Part shown: positions 1 to 13,586 of the stretch, piece by piece
Position numbering within the stretch: position 1 is the stretch's first letter
Layout: each line of letters starts with the position of its first letter
NCBI RefSeq assembly: GCF_000090795.2
Contig: NW_003546363.1
Span: forward strand, 117,889 to 181,888
Source of the DNA: Amphimedon queenslandica
Taxonomy: Eukaryota; Porifera; Demospongiae; Haplosclerida; Niphatidae
Reading direction: 5' to 3'
DNA: 64,000 bases
Program-made: the position numbers and the translations under genes
Notes under the pieces: generated by a model
The model's database searches: none
The model's input: only the letters and a program-made list of their open reading frames with translations
Told to the model about the DNA's origin: nothing

Positions 1-516
1 GCACAGCGAACATCATCTAGAAATATTTTACCTGTACCAGCTCCAAAATATGCGTCACTGTAAAATCTAGGTCCTACATAGAGGTATGAAAATACAAATT
101 ATGTCACTCCAATTCAATTCATATATATACATACATGTATATATATGCACAATTTATGCAGGTGATATCAAATAAATCTAATGAAATAAGCAAATTTATT
201 GGAGTTGGCTTAGTTTATCAAACCTACAATTGTTTCTGTTGCTGTGTGAACTAGTTTAGTACCTGCATTGAGATATCCCAACTGTCTGCATACAACTTGA
301 GCGTTAGAATGATTCCAATGATCATCACAGACAGTCCCCCATGTACCATTAATGCATATTTCAACACGACCTTGCTCTGGGACGTCTCCATTTACAAGCT
401 GTAGCTCACCACTCGTGCAACCTATTAACAAATAACATGAGGACTTTAGTCAGTTTATGTTACTTACAGTGGACTAAAGGAAGGCAAATTAAAACTGCTA
501 TTGCTAGTCCAGTCAT
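1..516 (-). CDS. Secreted SRCR-domain protein (5' part, runs off window)
   Basis: Scavenger-receptor cysteine-rich domains are extracellular ligand-binding modules. Three exons read leftwards. Exon 1 (516-468) encodes [16 protein letters not shown], a good signal peptide, and ends in a GTAAGT donor. Exon 2 (421-263) encodes the first half of an SRCR domain with the hallmark stretches [17 protein letters not shown] and VVCRQLG. Exon 3 (73-1, continuing off the window) gives [12 protein letters not shown] and FLDDVRC, the second half. All splice phases fit. The start is the ATG before the hydrophobic stretch. The 126 bases between it and the divergent TBC1D7 start are likely a shared promoter. 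How many more SRCR or other domains follow, and whether a membrane anchor exists, cannot be seen. Confidence 0.85.
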
Positions 517-642
517 ACTCGTGAATTTTTAATCCGCTCTGCTTCTGCTTTGCTATTTTTATAATGAAAAGAAAGAATGCAGCAAAAATAGGTGGAGCTC
601 ATTGCTTGTAATGTTTGTGGGCGTGGCTGGGCGTGGTCACCA

Positions 643-2032
643 ATGACTGAAGAAGGAATAGGGAAGAACTTTAGGAGTGCATATTACGAGACTCTGGGGT
701 TTAGAGAGAATGAGAAATCAATCAGTCAGCTAGAAAACCAATTGAAAGCAGATTTGATAGGTTTGTAAAGACAGTATTTTAAAATTTTGATTAATTATCA
801 CCAGATTTGCCAAGATTGAAGGCATTTTGCCTGAAAAACTCACTCCCTGCTTTATACAGGCCACTAGTATGGAAGATACTACTTGGTAAGTGAGATATAG
901 AGGAGTTGCTATAGCCTTAGAGAGACTTGGGTTGCAGGAAATCAATCACACAATAGATTATGAATACATTGACAAAACATTGGCTTTATTATGGGACATA
1001 CCTTGCCTGTACTTTTAATGATGTTATTTTTGAAATTTAAAAATCTTAAGCATCTCATAACTAGTACATCTACTGTAGGTGCTGTCCCTTGTCATCAAGA
1101 CCCAGAGACACAGAAATATGTAAGAGACCAGAAGATTGAACAGTTCCAAGACTTGAAGCATTCTCTCTCAGTATTGAACGCTGTACACATTCCACCACCT
1201 GCGTCTTATAGAGTAACTGGAGGTAGTCCAATCTCACCCATTGAGAACCTTGTGTACATGTACGGCCTTGAAAAGGGGAGATTTTCAGAAATCAAGAGAG
1301 ACTCTTCACTGCGTAAAAGCCTTCATGATGTTGCTAAGGTGTTTTTGGATTGTATCGACGGAGATGAAATGGAAATTTATTTCTGTTTTCTTGGATTTAC
1401 TGCCATTATCAATAGCATCAGGGAACACACTAAAGAAATGGTATTGTAATTTAATTTTTAAGGTTATATTGCAGTTTTCTTTGTTTAGTTAGAAGAGCTA
1501 ATGAGTTATTTAATTCAAAAAGAAAACGTTCTTTATTGTCATTTATCAACACTTGGAGTTTTACAGCAAATCCCTTGTAAAAGGTAGCAGCTGTAATTTA
1601 TATTAATTGTATTTTTATTTTTTATATTGCAGGTGGTTTTTTGAATGCTTCCTGAATGAATTTCCTTTGCCCGAGATAGAAATGTGAGTATAATTTTTTA
1701 TATTGAAAATATTAATTTTAGCTCTCAATTATTATAGAATTTGGGATAGGCTTATTGGAGGCTCTTATTCTGTACTCATATACATTGCCATTAGTTTGAT
1801 ACTTCATCGGAAAAGAGCTTTGTTAATGTCAAAGAGCATAGTACAGGCTCTTAAACTTTTTGACCAAGTAAGTTAAAAAGTAAAATAACTATTTCATTAA
1901 TGATGTTTGTACATAATGTAGCTATTAGGGAGTGATGCTTCAATTGTATTGAAACAAGGTCTTGAACTATGGGAGCACAGTGGGAGTGCATTGGTGCCTG
2001 GTAATTCAAAAATTAAAAACAAAACTTATTAA
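643..2032 (+). CDS. TBC1D7: TBC1D7 homologue, TSC complex subunit with TBC domain
   Basis: TBC1D7 is the third subunit of the TSC1-TSC2-TBC1D7 complex, which restrains Rheb and mTORC1. The start MTEEGIGKNFRSAYYETLGF matches the family N-terminus (YYETLGFR). Later exons give LPALYRPLVWKILLG, the conserved segment where a TBC fold begins, then ENLVYMYGLEKG, and near the end EIEIIWDRLIGGSYSVLIYI, LLMSKSIVQALKLFD and GLELWEHSGSALVPG. These match the colinear order of the human protein, which has about 290 residues. The gene has several short introns; the main central exon lies at about 1078-1440. The stop is the TAA ending at 2032 after NKTY. Identification rests on recall of the family and fits over the whole length. 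Confidence 0.85.
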
Positions 2033-2156
2033 TTGTTATAGCATAATCTCTTATTTTATTATTCAAATGACTATTACACAGGTGTAAATGTATTAATTAT
2101 TATTATTATTGCACCATTTCGTGTCTTATTGTATTTTATTCAGTCACTTCTTTTTT

Positions 2157-3275
2157 TCAACAGTTTGTCCCCCAGGGACTGTTAATAGTGATAATTGAGT
2201 GCATGCTGTCTGAACTGCATGTGGTGTTTGTCTCAATGTCTGTAGCTCTTGGTGGCTTTAGCATATATTGCTGTGTAAAGCTGGTGTGTGTGTCAGTGTG
2301 TATTAGACCTGATTTTGGTGACTGTCTCACCACAACTCCATTCCCATCCTCTCCATTCTTGCTCTTGCTGGACGAAGAAGGCATTTGCTTCTGGCGATGC
2401 TTCTTCAGTTCCATGATTCCGTTTTCCGACGCTCGCCTAACAATATCCAGTGACTTTGTGGGCTGCACAAGAAAGGAAGGCTGCTCCAGCCAACAGAGCT
2501 TGAAGGATATGTTTGTATCCATCACTGATTTGAGGGGAGGCTTTGGGGCTGCAAGAGAAGAAGATGAGAGTTGCTTTTTCCTTTTTTCCAACTCGATATT
2601 AGTCGTGCTGCTACTGCTACTGGCGCTGCCTAGTTTAGTCTTTCTTCTTGTAGACTCAGGATAGTCTGGGTTTATCAGTATCGTCCTTGGAAGAGTGAGT
2701 GATGGTATTTTCCTTACTGCAGTTGCTAGAGTCTGAGCTGCTGTTGAATGGTTGGGATGAGAGCAACATCTATCAACAGAGGGAGAGGCAGAGGCTGCCT
2801 TTCTTCTGTTTTCTCTTCTAATGGAGGGCGGCTGCATGTTTGGGTATGTGTGTGAGAGCCGGTAGTCATTAATGGCAAGGTACGGTGAGGCTTGGTGGTT
2901 GAAATCAAAGCGTATCATTGAAGTAGAGCTCCCGGCAAATGTGAGTCTTGATACGCTACAGTGCCTTGTGTGAGAATGATCACTATTTCTCTTATCACCT
3001 TGGATGTCTTCTGTTATCCACCTCACCCTCCCGTGCCTGAGTCTACTACTATTACTAGTATTGCTATTTGATGACTTGCAGTGTGTAGAGTGGAAGCAGT
3101 TTTTCAACGTACAGTCGCTGCCCCATGGCTTTGGAGCTAAGTTATGAGAAATATTTGAAGATGAAGAGGGACGTAGAGAGTCACAGAGACAGCCAGAGTG
3201 TACTACAGGTAGCAAATCCACTAGAACATTGAAATCCTGAGCTGGAGACACTACAGCAAACACAAGTTGATCCAT
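2157..3275 (-). CDS. Unrecognised Ser/Thr-rich basic protein, 372 aa, single exon
   Basis: An uninterrupted 372-residue frame starts MDQLVFAVVSPAQDFNVL and ends INSPWGTNC. The first 20 residues look folded. The rest is rich in Ser, Asn, Arg and His with poly-Ser runs and basic patches such as RRENRRKAAS, so it is probably mostly disordered. No catalytic or zinc-binding motif is visible. The frame is much longer than chance would allow in this AT-rich DNA, and it sits divergent from PSMC3, whose start is 144 bases away, as expected for a real gene sharing a promoter. The smaller frames on the opposite strand and at 2726-2908 are shadows. I do not recognise the family; it may be lineage-specific. 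Confidence 0.6.
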   Translation of the reverse strand: MDQLVFAVVSPAQDFNVLVDLLPVVHSGCLCDSLRPSSSSNISHNLAPKPWGSDCTLKNCFHSTHCKSSNSNTSNSSRLRHGRVRWITEDIQGDKRNSDHSHTRHCSVSRLTFAGSSTSMIRFDFNHQASPYLAINDYRLSHTYPNMQPPSIRRENRRKAASASPSVDRCCSHPNHSTAAQTLATAVRKIPSLTLPRTILINPDYPESTRRKTKLGSASSSSSTTNIELEKRKKQLSSSSLAAPKPPLKSVMDTNISFKLCWLEQPSFLVQPTKSLDIVRRASENGIMELKKHRQKQMPSSSSKSKNGEDGNGVVVRQSPKSGLIHTDTHTSFTQQYMLKPPRATDIETNTTCSSDSMHSIITINSPWGTNC

Positions 3276-3418
3276 TTTCCACTTGAAGTTGGATTTTTAA
3301 AGTTTCATAGTTTACGCGCTGCTATGGAAAACATGGCAGTGCGTGGGTGGTACAGTGCCGTTAATAATCTAATTACGAGAGTAATTGGAAATAAAAAGTA
3401 ATTTTGAACATTGGGAAA

Positions 3419-6468
<3,050 letters not shown>

Positions 6469-6648
6469 TGGTAACAAACATTGTAATCATTATTATTATT
6501 ATTATTATTATTATTAACATGACAAGCAGTTAATATAAATTATATTTAAACATAGTAACGACTGATCGCATCATTGATGAAAAATTTCCATATGCAAAGT
6601 ATTAAAAATAATACATACATACATGTAATTATATTACAGAGTAATTAA

Positions 6649-7938
6649 TCATTTTTCATTTTGATATAAATTCATTATTGCCTCACACAATGTCTGCAGT
6701 TCTGGCTCTGTCACTCCAGGACACATCACCTCAAGAAATAGCAAATAAATATATTTTTTTAATACTTTGAGTCATATAGAATATACTGATAGTCTGATAT
6801 GATGTGTATCAGTATATTAATATTATCAACTATACAATGTAACACTTGCTACTTACCTCCCACCATTGGTATCTTGATCCTGGTGAAGGTATCACGAGTC
6901 TAGAAACCTTCACCGCTAGGTAGAGAACTGCGACGGCCATTTTGTTTGGTGGGTGTATGTGGTTTAGTGTCGTGTGAAAGGAGTCTTGAAGGAGGGACCA
7001 TGACAACCTGGTCACGTGACTTGAGTGCCATTGAGAGGGTTCGACCCAGTGGGAGAGAGAGAGCAAGTGATGGAGAAGATACTGGAATGAGAAAATGAAA
7101 GGTATAATTCTGAATAATTGTAACCAACATTAAAAATATCCTAACAGAATACTAATAGTAAAAATATCCTAATAGAATACTAATAGTATTTCATAAGTAT
7201 ACTGATAATATACTGAGCATGCACTTAACTCTATGCGGAAGATCTAATTGAAATTCGAATTTTAAAGCTCTTAAAAGTACTAGTTCCATTTTAGCAACAC
7301 TTTCCTTTAACTGCCAGTAGAGACTAGATACTTCAAGCTGTGGCTTATCATGATGAAGTATACTAAGATAAAGAGAGGAACGGAATCAAACATTAATTCT
7401 CCAGTCCCTAATAAATTATTTTAATATACATGTACATATATGTTTTGAGGTGTGTCTCTATATTTTAAATTGTGCATATCTTACTGGTAGCAGGTGTTAA
7501 CAAGGTCACTTAGTCTTAATGAAACCTCCTGAGCTTTAGCAGCAAGGAAGAGACAAGCCATTGCAACCAACTATAAACAAGTGATGAGGAGTATATATAA
7601 GTCTGCAAACTTTTAGGAAATTTTTTTGCAAAATTTACAGACCTCAAAAACTTTGCACCGTAAGGTACTACTTTACTCACATTCTCATCAAAGCGGTTCT
7701 TTTCCATGGTGCTCTGAAAGGTGTGATAATATTGTAGAGCTGTAGCAATGGCCACTTCACTCATTCTTAATCTTAGCCCTTTAAAAGCAATAATAACACA
7801 GGAAATATATAAAAATTAAAACACTCAGTTTATACAAGACACACCAGCTTTTGCAACGAAAAGTGTTTCTTCTAAAACAGGAGAATAGCCACTTTTCTCA
7901 TGATTTTTATCTTCAGTGCCTGCTGCAGAATCCGCCAT
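6649..7938 (-). CDS. CCNQ: Cyclin Q (FAM58/CCNQ)
   Basis: Cyclin Q is the activating partner of CDK10. The start MADSAAGTEDKNHEKSGYSP is followed by a cyclin box: IATALQYYHTF, then LVAMACLFLAAKAQEVSLRL, LYWQLKESVAKMELVLLRAL and FQLDLPH, joined across an intron to YLLHHLLSLSHW. The second cyclin repeat gives SWSLLQDSFHTTL and KMAVAVLYLAVKV, then WWE. The last exon starts at a GT-AG junction and reads VMCPGVTEPELQTLCEAIMN to the TGA at 6649. These segments line up in order with human CCNQ (ATACTIYHKF, IAVAVLYLALQV, KPWWQVF). Several short introns interrupt it. The 3' end faces PSMC3, with about 180 bases between the two stops. Confidence 0.88.
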
Positions 7939-8067
7939 AATTAATACCACGCCCATAAAATCTAATTAAATATTCATAGGACTAAACTGGGCCACGCCCT
8001 AATCGTAAATAAGTGTCAACTAATAACATAACAAAATGCATTAAATACTATCTATGATATTTATTAG

Positions 8068-8341
8068 TCAGTCTCCCCCTTCTTCTTCATTCCCAGCAGG
8101 CGTTTCTTCTATTGGAGGGAACTTTCCCCTCACATACGGGACGTATCTCAGGACTACTTGCCAGTCAGTCATATAAACAAGTGTCACTCCAGCACCTGCC
8201 AACAATGCGAGAGCTGTAGGACTCCTTTAGAGAAATAAATATAAACTAAATAGGCTCACAAACTTACCATGATCTCAATCTATTGGCTGAAAACCAATGA
8301 TACCATTTCCAACTTTCAGGACGGGGCAAGCTAGACGCCAT
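8068..8341 (-). CDS. UQCR11: Cytochrome bc1 complex subunit UQCR11 (Qcr10 type)
   Basis: This is a small single-span subunit of mitochondrial complex III. Two exons join in phase around an intron next to 8227-8265. Exon 1 gives MASSLPRPESWKWYHWFSAN. Exon 2 gives SPTALALLAGAGVTLVYM, a transmembrane segment, followed by TDWQVVLRYVPYVRGKF. The human protein has the same order: a short aromatic N-terminus, a GAVGAVGLVW membrane span, then ATDWRLILDWVPYINGKF. The tail here is longer and acidic (PIEETPAGNEEEGGD). The ATG at 8341 lies 80 bases from the divergent start of the UBR-finger gene, so the two very likely share a promoter. It is too short and too split to appear as a long open frame. Confidence 0.85.
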
Positions 8342-8420
8342 TTTGTTTTTTAATAACTTCAAAACACGCCCACAAGGTACAGCCCCTTGTTTTGGTAATT
8401 GGTATGCATTCATTAGTGCG

Positions 8421-9215
8421 ATGGCTGACAAGAAAGAAATAGTTTCTTCAAGCTCTCATACCTCTCGTACTAGGCTGCGCATGGAAGGTGGCTCTGTTCA
8501 TTTGATCCACGAAGAACGAACAATAGAAGTCACCAGAATTACTGGTCTTTTTGGTGGGCTCTCCATTGATTCGAGCACTCCCAGGCGCCGTTCCTGCTGT
8601 ACATATGGCTCAACCAAAACATCATTCAAGCAACAAAAATTCTACAGATGCTACGACTGCTTCACTGGAGACAACTTAGGTGTATGTGAGGGATGCCGGG
8701 AAGTCTGTCACAGTGGACACAGGGTCAAATGTGAAGGGGTCATGTCTGCTTACTGCGACTGTGGACTGAAGACTTGCAGAATCGACTGCTCCCTTGGCTC
8801 AAAATGCACCTATGACCAATTTGAGTACAACAAACCCAGAGGCTATTACGAGTGCTGGACTTGTTGGGGAGGTGATTCGTGCTTTGGTGTGTGTGATTTT
8901 TGTGCTGATGACTGTCACTCTGGCCATCGTCTCATCTATCACTCACTGGGTGAAAACGAAAGGTTCTATTGCGATTGCGGAAAGTATAAGCACAAGCAAG
9001 CAGTCTGCACTTATGCCTCTACTAATCGAGAATTTGTCAAACAACCATTCTATCGTTGCTACACTTGTATACCTGATCCGCATGGGGGCTGCTGCTACCA
9101 GTGTGTGAAGAACTGTCACAGAGGGCATAATGTGAAATATGCTGGAGTTATGAATGCCTTTTGCGACTGTGGGCTGGACGGATGTGCAATAATGTGTAAA
9201 ATTGCTTCTCCATAA
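8421..9215 (+). CDS. Protein with three tandem UBR-type zinc fingers, 264 aa, single exon
   Basis: UBR boxes bind destabilising N-terminal residues (N-degrons) in UBR-family E3 ligases and occur as single fingers in proteins such as FBXO11 and UBR7. After a Ser-rich N-terminus (MADKKEIVSSSSHTS) there are three successive blocks with the UBR spacing. Their cores are YRCYDC...CEGCREVCHSGH...YCDCG, YECWTC...CDFCADDCHSGH...YCDCG and YRCYTC...CYQCVKNCHRGH...FCDCG. Each has the C-x2-C, CHxGH and CDCG signatures. No HECT, RING or F-box follows; the protein ends CAIMCKIASP. I chose the ATG at 8421 because upstream in-frame sequence has no earlier ATG and overlaps the promoter. The gene has no introns, unlike its neighbours. 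The fold call is strong; the function (N-degron adaptor, perhaps) is inference. Confidence 0.82.
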   Translation: MADKKEIVSSSSHTSRTRLRMEGGSVHLIHEERTIEVTRITGLFGGLSIDSSTPRRRSCCTYGSTKTSFKQQKFYRCYDCFTGDNLGVCEGCREVCHSGHRVKCEGVMSAYCDCGLKTCRIDCSLGSKCTYDQFEYNKPRGYYECWTCWGGDSCFGVCDFCADDCHSGHRLIYHSLGENERFYCDCGKYKHKQAVCTYASTNREFVKQPFYRCYTCIPDPHGGCCYQCVKNCHRGHNVKYAGVMNAFCDCGLDGCAIMCKIASP

Positions 9216-9452
9216 AATGATAATTAACCTTGAGATTAACATTGTTTGACAGTTGTAGTTGTTATTGTTAACTCTGTGTAGTATACCGTAGTTTACAGCA
9301 CAACAACACTGATAAGAATACTGCTATGCTGGCACCATAAATACTACGCAACACCATCACACATTTATAGTTCCTGGAAATGGGCGTGTACGACTAATTA
9401 TTTTTGACGCTCAAAATTAATTAGTAGGAGTGGCTTGGCCACGTGCTACATC

Positions 9453-12400
9453 ATGGCTTCTTCAAGCTCCCCTCCTGCTAAAAAACTCAATTTAGAGGAG
9501 GCAGGGACTGTACTTTCAAAAGATAACAACATCATTACACTCAAAAGTAAGTTATAATGTGCCTTATCTCTTGTTTTTATCACAGATAACTGTCAGAAGA
9601 TTTCTTGAAAGAACTTGACGAAGAAGACACACAAATAGAATCCTCTCTTCCTAGTTACCTATCAACTATCTATGGTTTTCATTCTTCATACGACACCGCT
9701 AACTCTCCACTTTTATTTAATTCTCCGCCTTGTATCTCTCAAACAGTTGCTAAGCAACCTGAATATGCCCCGCCCCCTGGCTGCCAGTCGTTAGTTGATT
9801 GTAGCGTGATTGGTCAACTTGTGTCTGTTTTGGCAATCATCACTCAAGGTAAGGGGTGTGACATAGGGGACTGTATTGTTTCATTTTAGAGTATGTCTTT
9901 TTGGATCACATAACTAGTTAATCCACTCAGAGAAATAAATATGAAAAACAGCGAGAAAGTCAGTCTTATCATAATAATGTTGATTTTCAGTTTTGAAAAA
10001 CTTTGAAATTTATTTATGAGTGGGAAGCAAAATATTTATATTTAATAATGACTAGGTTGCCATTGCGTCAGTCCTTCTCTCAGACCCAACCCTCTTTCAC
10101 TTTAAACTAACTCTTTGGAGGGAAGCAGCCCAGTGGGCAGAGAGACTTACACCTGGTGATATCATTTTGCTTTCAAGTGAGTGGGGCTCTTTTTATAATG
10201 GCAGCTGCTGTTTTGTAGACATGCGTGTGAAGGAATGGCAAGGGGAGAAGGTTGGACACACTGTACTGCTCACTAGACTACTTAATATTCACCAGTGTAA
10301 GAGGATACCTTTAAAAAGTATGGGGACATCAGTTACATGTAACATTGCCTTTTAAGATTTTGTCATAAAATGAGCTGCAAAAATTGCTATGAGAGAATTT
10401 TCATTTATATATTTCCTAATATGTATGCATGTTATTATGTTGTGGAGTAAGTTTAAACTGCTTCCGAGCAAAATGAATATTTGCCAGCGGGACTTGCCAA
10501 AAGAGATAGCTATTAGTAGTATTAGTAGTACCTTAGTGTAAATATTTATGTAAAGCTTTCATACATTGTTGTAATTGTTGTATGTACGAAGAGCCATTTA
10601 AATTGAGTGTTGCCTGTTTTTACATGTTCTTCTTTTGCTTCATTTCTCTCTCCTTGTTATTTTATAGTTAGAGATAAAATCCCACAGTCTATTTATTCAA
10701 ATTTTTATTCCTGGGCTATAAGAGATCATTTCTTTTTATTTGAAAAACAAAATAAAGCAGAAAAATGTAAGCACCTCTTTATCATTTGATGATTGATTGG
10801 TTCCTTTCCTCCATAAGGCAAAATAGATTTTAAAAGATCAGATGAATTATTTTCAGAATCGCTCATTCACTTTCGAGGTAAACTGTTAAAGATTATATCA
10901 AATAAAAGTAAGCGGAAGTGGCTAGTACATGTACATGAATGTATACACATTGTAAAAGAAGCTAATTTATTTTCATATACAGTGTTATTAATGTCTGACT
11001 CTCCTACATCATCTGTATTAATAAATATGTGAGTTTATCAGCTAGGAATTAAAATTCCCTTCCCACACTGTCTTGACTCTTATACATGTTATTTCCTTTT
11101 TTTGTTTGTTTTTCATTCTCTCCCTGCCCTTTTCTCTGATAGTATTGGTCACCAGTCTCAGTTATGGTTCAACAGATTAATTAAAGGGGTGGGGCTAGTC
11201 TGGGACGCTACCTACCTCATAGTTCTTCCCGAAGGAAGTCAGGCCGGTACATGAATACACTTGTAACTTTTAATAAACTAGTCATGTGACAGGGTATACT
11301 GTGTTACAGTCAACAAGCAGGTCTTGTTTTAAATACTCTGACCAATCAAAAGCACAAGAAGTTTTAAAAGTGATGTTTGTGGGTGTGGTTATGCATATAT
11401 GACCACTCCCACTAATTAGATAGTAACGTCTAATCCAGTTTCTGCTGATACAAGGTTTGTTAGTGTATCTCAATTGAATGAGGTGCGGTCCTCAGGGATG
11501 TATCATGTGAAGGCGAGGGCAACTTCAATGAGGTTTTTTATGTAGTAGCTGTTAATAATCATAGTAATGCTATATGTGTTTTAGGTTTATAATGGAATCA
11601 GGTAATGATGGTTTTGATTTGTGTAGCATAAAGGGAAAGACTGACAATAATGAGATTGATTATCATCAGTTGGTAAGCAGAACAACTGATATATATATGC
11701 ATCTTATTCTCTCTCTTCTATTCTTTCCCTTTTATTAGCTCCATTTGTTGGAGGCTTGCCTTTATATTGGCTGTGGTATATGCAGTAGGGCTTCTATACA
11801 GGTATTATAGATAAACAAAACACTTAAACATATGTATGTAGACTATGTAGTAGCTGATAACCCCAATTGGTTTCAGCTGCTGAATGTTTGGCTGCACCCT
11901 GTTTAGTCAAGCTCTACTGAGTCTATACAGCATGGGCCCCATGTGGGTTGGTTAATACCAGATCTTTGCATTCCTGGGAGACTGAGAGTTTGTGGCGATT
12001 AGGGGAGCCACAAATGCCCACAATCCCTGCCCAATATTTTTTCTTGTAATTATTGTATGAATCTGAGCAATCTTTGTCTGAAGTAGTACATAATTTTACA
12101 CATTGACATTTGATAACCAATTTTACATGGCTCTGCTTCCCCTTGCTCCCCCACTTTCTCTCTCCTTCCCTCTCAGGACGCTAATGGTGTATACTGCTTG
12201 TGTACTCAGTGCTCAGGGAAGTCTATTGATGGTCAGTTACACATACAGTGAACATCAGTTTGTAGTGGCTTGCTTTTTTTTCTCCATGTACTTTCAGTAG
12301 TATCATGTATTGGATACTTCAGGTAATGCTCAAGGTATAGAGTCATAATATTTCTATGTTAATGCTTTAGACCACTGTTAGTGACTTTGGGTACAGAATC

Positions 12401-12759
12401 TTCCTCTCATATTGCTACTGCACCATCTACTATAGTTAACCAGGTAATACAGTAATATAGAGCAAATGCTCGTAACTTGTAAGCCATTATTTATATGTAG
12501 TTACTGGCTGATGTATGTTCACCAGATTCTATTAAGAATCTTAATTCATTACCAAATGAAAAGGTTAATAATTCATTGTACATGGTTTATTAATATGTGA
12601 TTGTATTATTAATAGGTGGTCTCAGTTGGTGTTGCTTTATGTAGGCGTATATTGGAACTGATGGCAGAGAGAGATTGGGTTATATGTATAGATGCACTAT
12701 GTGATACTAATAGTTTCATACTATCAATCAAGAGTACAGTACTGACTGTTAACCTTTGA
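9453..12759 (+). CDS. SHLD2: Shieldin subunit SHLD2-like OB-fold protein
   Basis: SHLD2 (FAM35A) is the single-strand-DNA-binding subunit of shieldin, which protects DNA ends downstream of 53BP1. About a dozen small exons join in phase. The N-terminus is MASSSSPPAKKLNLEEAGTV. The first OB-like part gives IASVLLSDPTLFHFKLTLWR and QWAERLTPGDIILLS, comparable to the vertebrate LWRTAAFWALTVFLGDIVLL. Later exons give QSQLWFNRLIKGVGLVWDAT. A cysteine pair region follows, ACLYIGCGICSR and GVYCLCTQCSG, comparable to CTGCGIEL and QCYRC in SHLD2. The C-terminus is VSVGVALCRRILELMAERDW to the stop at 12759. The match is by order of weak motifs, so another RPA-like OB protein is possible. Its 3' exons from about 12058 are duplicated at 15460-16151. 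Confidence 0.55.
10375..10505 (+). repeat. Degenerate copy of the 186-bp intronic repeat
   Basis: An intron of the SHLD2-like gene holds one worn monomer: the GAGAGAATTTTCATTT block, then ATGTATGCATGTTATTATG, then a segment resembling TTTAAACTGCTTCCGA. These occur in the same order and spacing as in the 186-bp family elsewhere. The palindrome itself is not recognisable. Confidence 0.55.
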
Positions 12760-13001
12760 TTAGACATAAGCTTATTTCTTGAAATGGATTTGTTTTGTCA
12801 GAGGTGTATCAGTGTAACTGCTTTATTGATCTGAATGCTGTGTTTGAGGTACCAGCAGTCTAGGGTGAGGCATTTTAGGCAGGGATGTAACATCATATGA
12901 TGCATGTAAATGTAGAGGTCCTTCTTTTATAGGCAAAACTGATATTGTTATTGAAACAAGTAAATACATACACACAAAAATTATGAATATTATTGTAAGT
13001 G

Positions 13002-13427
13002 CTATGGTCCAGCTTCTGTATAGAATCCCCAAACAGTTGGTGCAGTGGTGTCAATGTAGTCTGATGGTGCCAGCTCCTGATCGTCTATAGTTTCAATGTG
13101 CTCACAGGAAAACTGTTGATTTCTGCAACCTCCAGCTCCTCTTCCTAGCTCTTCTCCAATCTCTCTATTATCTAGGTTCCCCAGGATGACTATCCTTTCC
13201 TCAGGATTGACATTATTCATAAGCAGCCCCGAGATAACCACTCTCTCTTCATGAGGAGCACTTGACTGGGCAACCTCAGACTGATATTGAAAGGTGCCCT
13301 CAGGTTTTTCTCCTATATCCACACTATGGAGCAACTCATCACTCTTCTTAAGTTTTCCATCTGTACGACAAATACCATCTGTAGCCATAGCTGCGTTGAC
13401 TGGAAGGACGAGTTCTTGCTTTGCCAT
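13002..13427 (-). CDS. Unknown acidic protein, copy A, 141 aa
   Basis: A single open frame starts MAKQELVLPVNAAMATDG and runs through GICRTDGKLKKSDELLHSVD, EERVVISGLLMNNVNPEERI and VILGNLDNREIGEELGRGAG, ending TAPTVWGFYTEAGP. I see no membrane span, signal peptide or known motif. The start is the ATG of MAKQE, because that Met also begins each repeat in the paralogous copy at 16780-17421; an in-frame ATG lies upstream at 13472. It is divergent from the SKIC3 5' end (160 bases), and the pair was duplicated together with its promoter. The two copies have kept the frame despite substitutions, which suggests coding constraint. I do not recognise the family. Confidence 0.6.
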   Translation of the reverse strand: MAKQELVLPVNAAMATDGICRTDGKLKKSDELLHSVDIGEKPEGTFQYQSEVAQSSAPHEERVVISGLLMNNVNPEERIVILGNLDNREIGEELGRGAGGCRNQQFSCEHIETIDDQELAPSDYIDTTAPTVWGFYTEAGP

Positions 13428-13586
13428 TTTGCCGCGTGGTGGAGGGAAGCGTGCTGCAAGTAGTATGCGCATGCTTTGTCAACAAACAATTATTGTAAAC
13501 TAAACCACAGATTATAGATTATAATTATCTATGACTAACCGAGACGACACCAGTGTTCTTACGCCCACGTTTTTAATTAGATAAGT

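Noticed and set aside
2188-2664. 158-residue + strand frame with hydrophobic runs
   Set aside because: It lies inside the 372-residue (-) frame, lacks an upstream promoter, and its Leu runs are the complement of poly-Ser and Lys codons.
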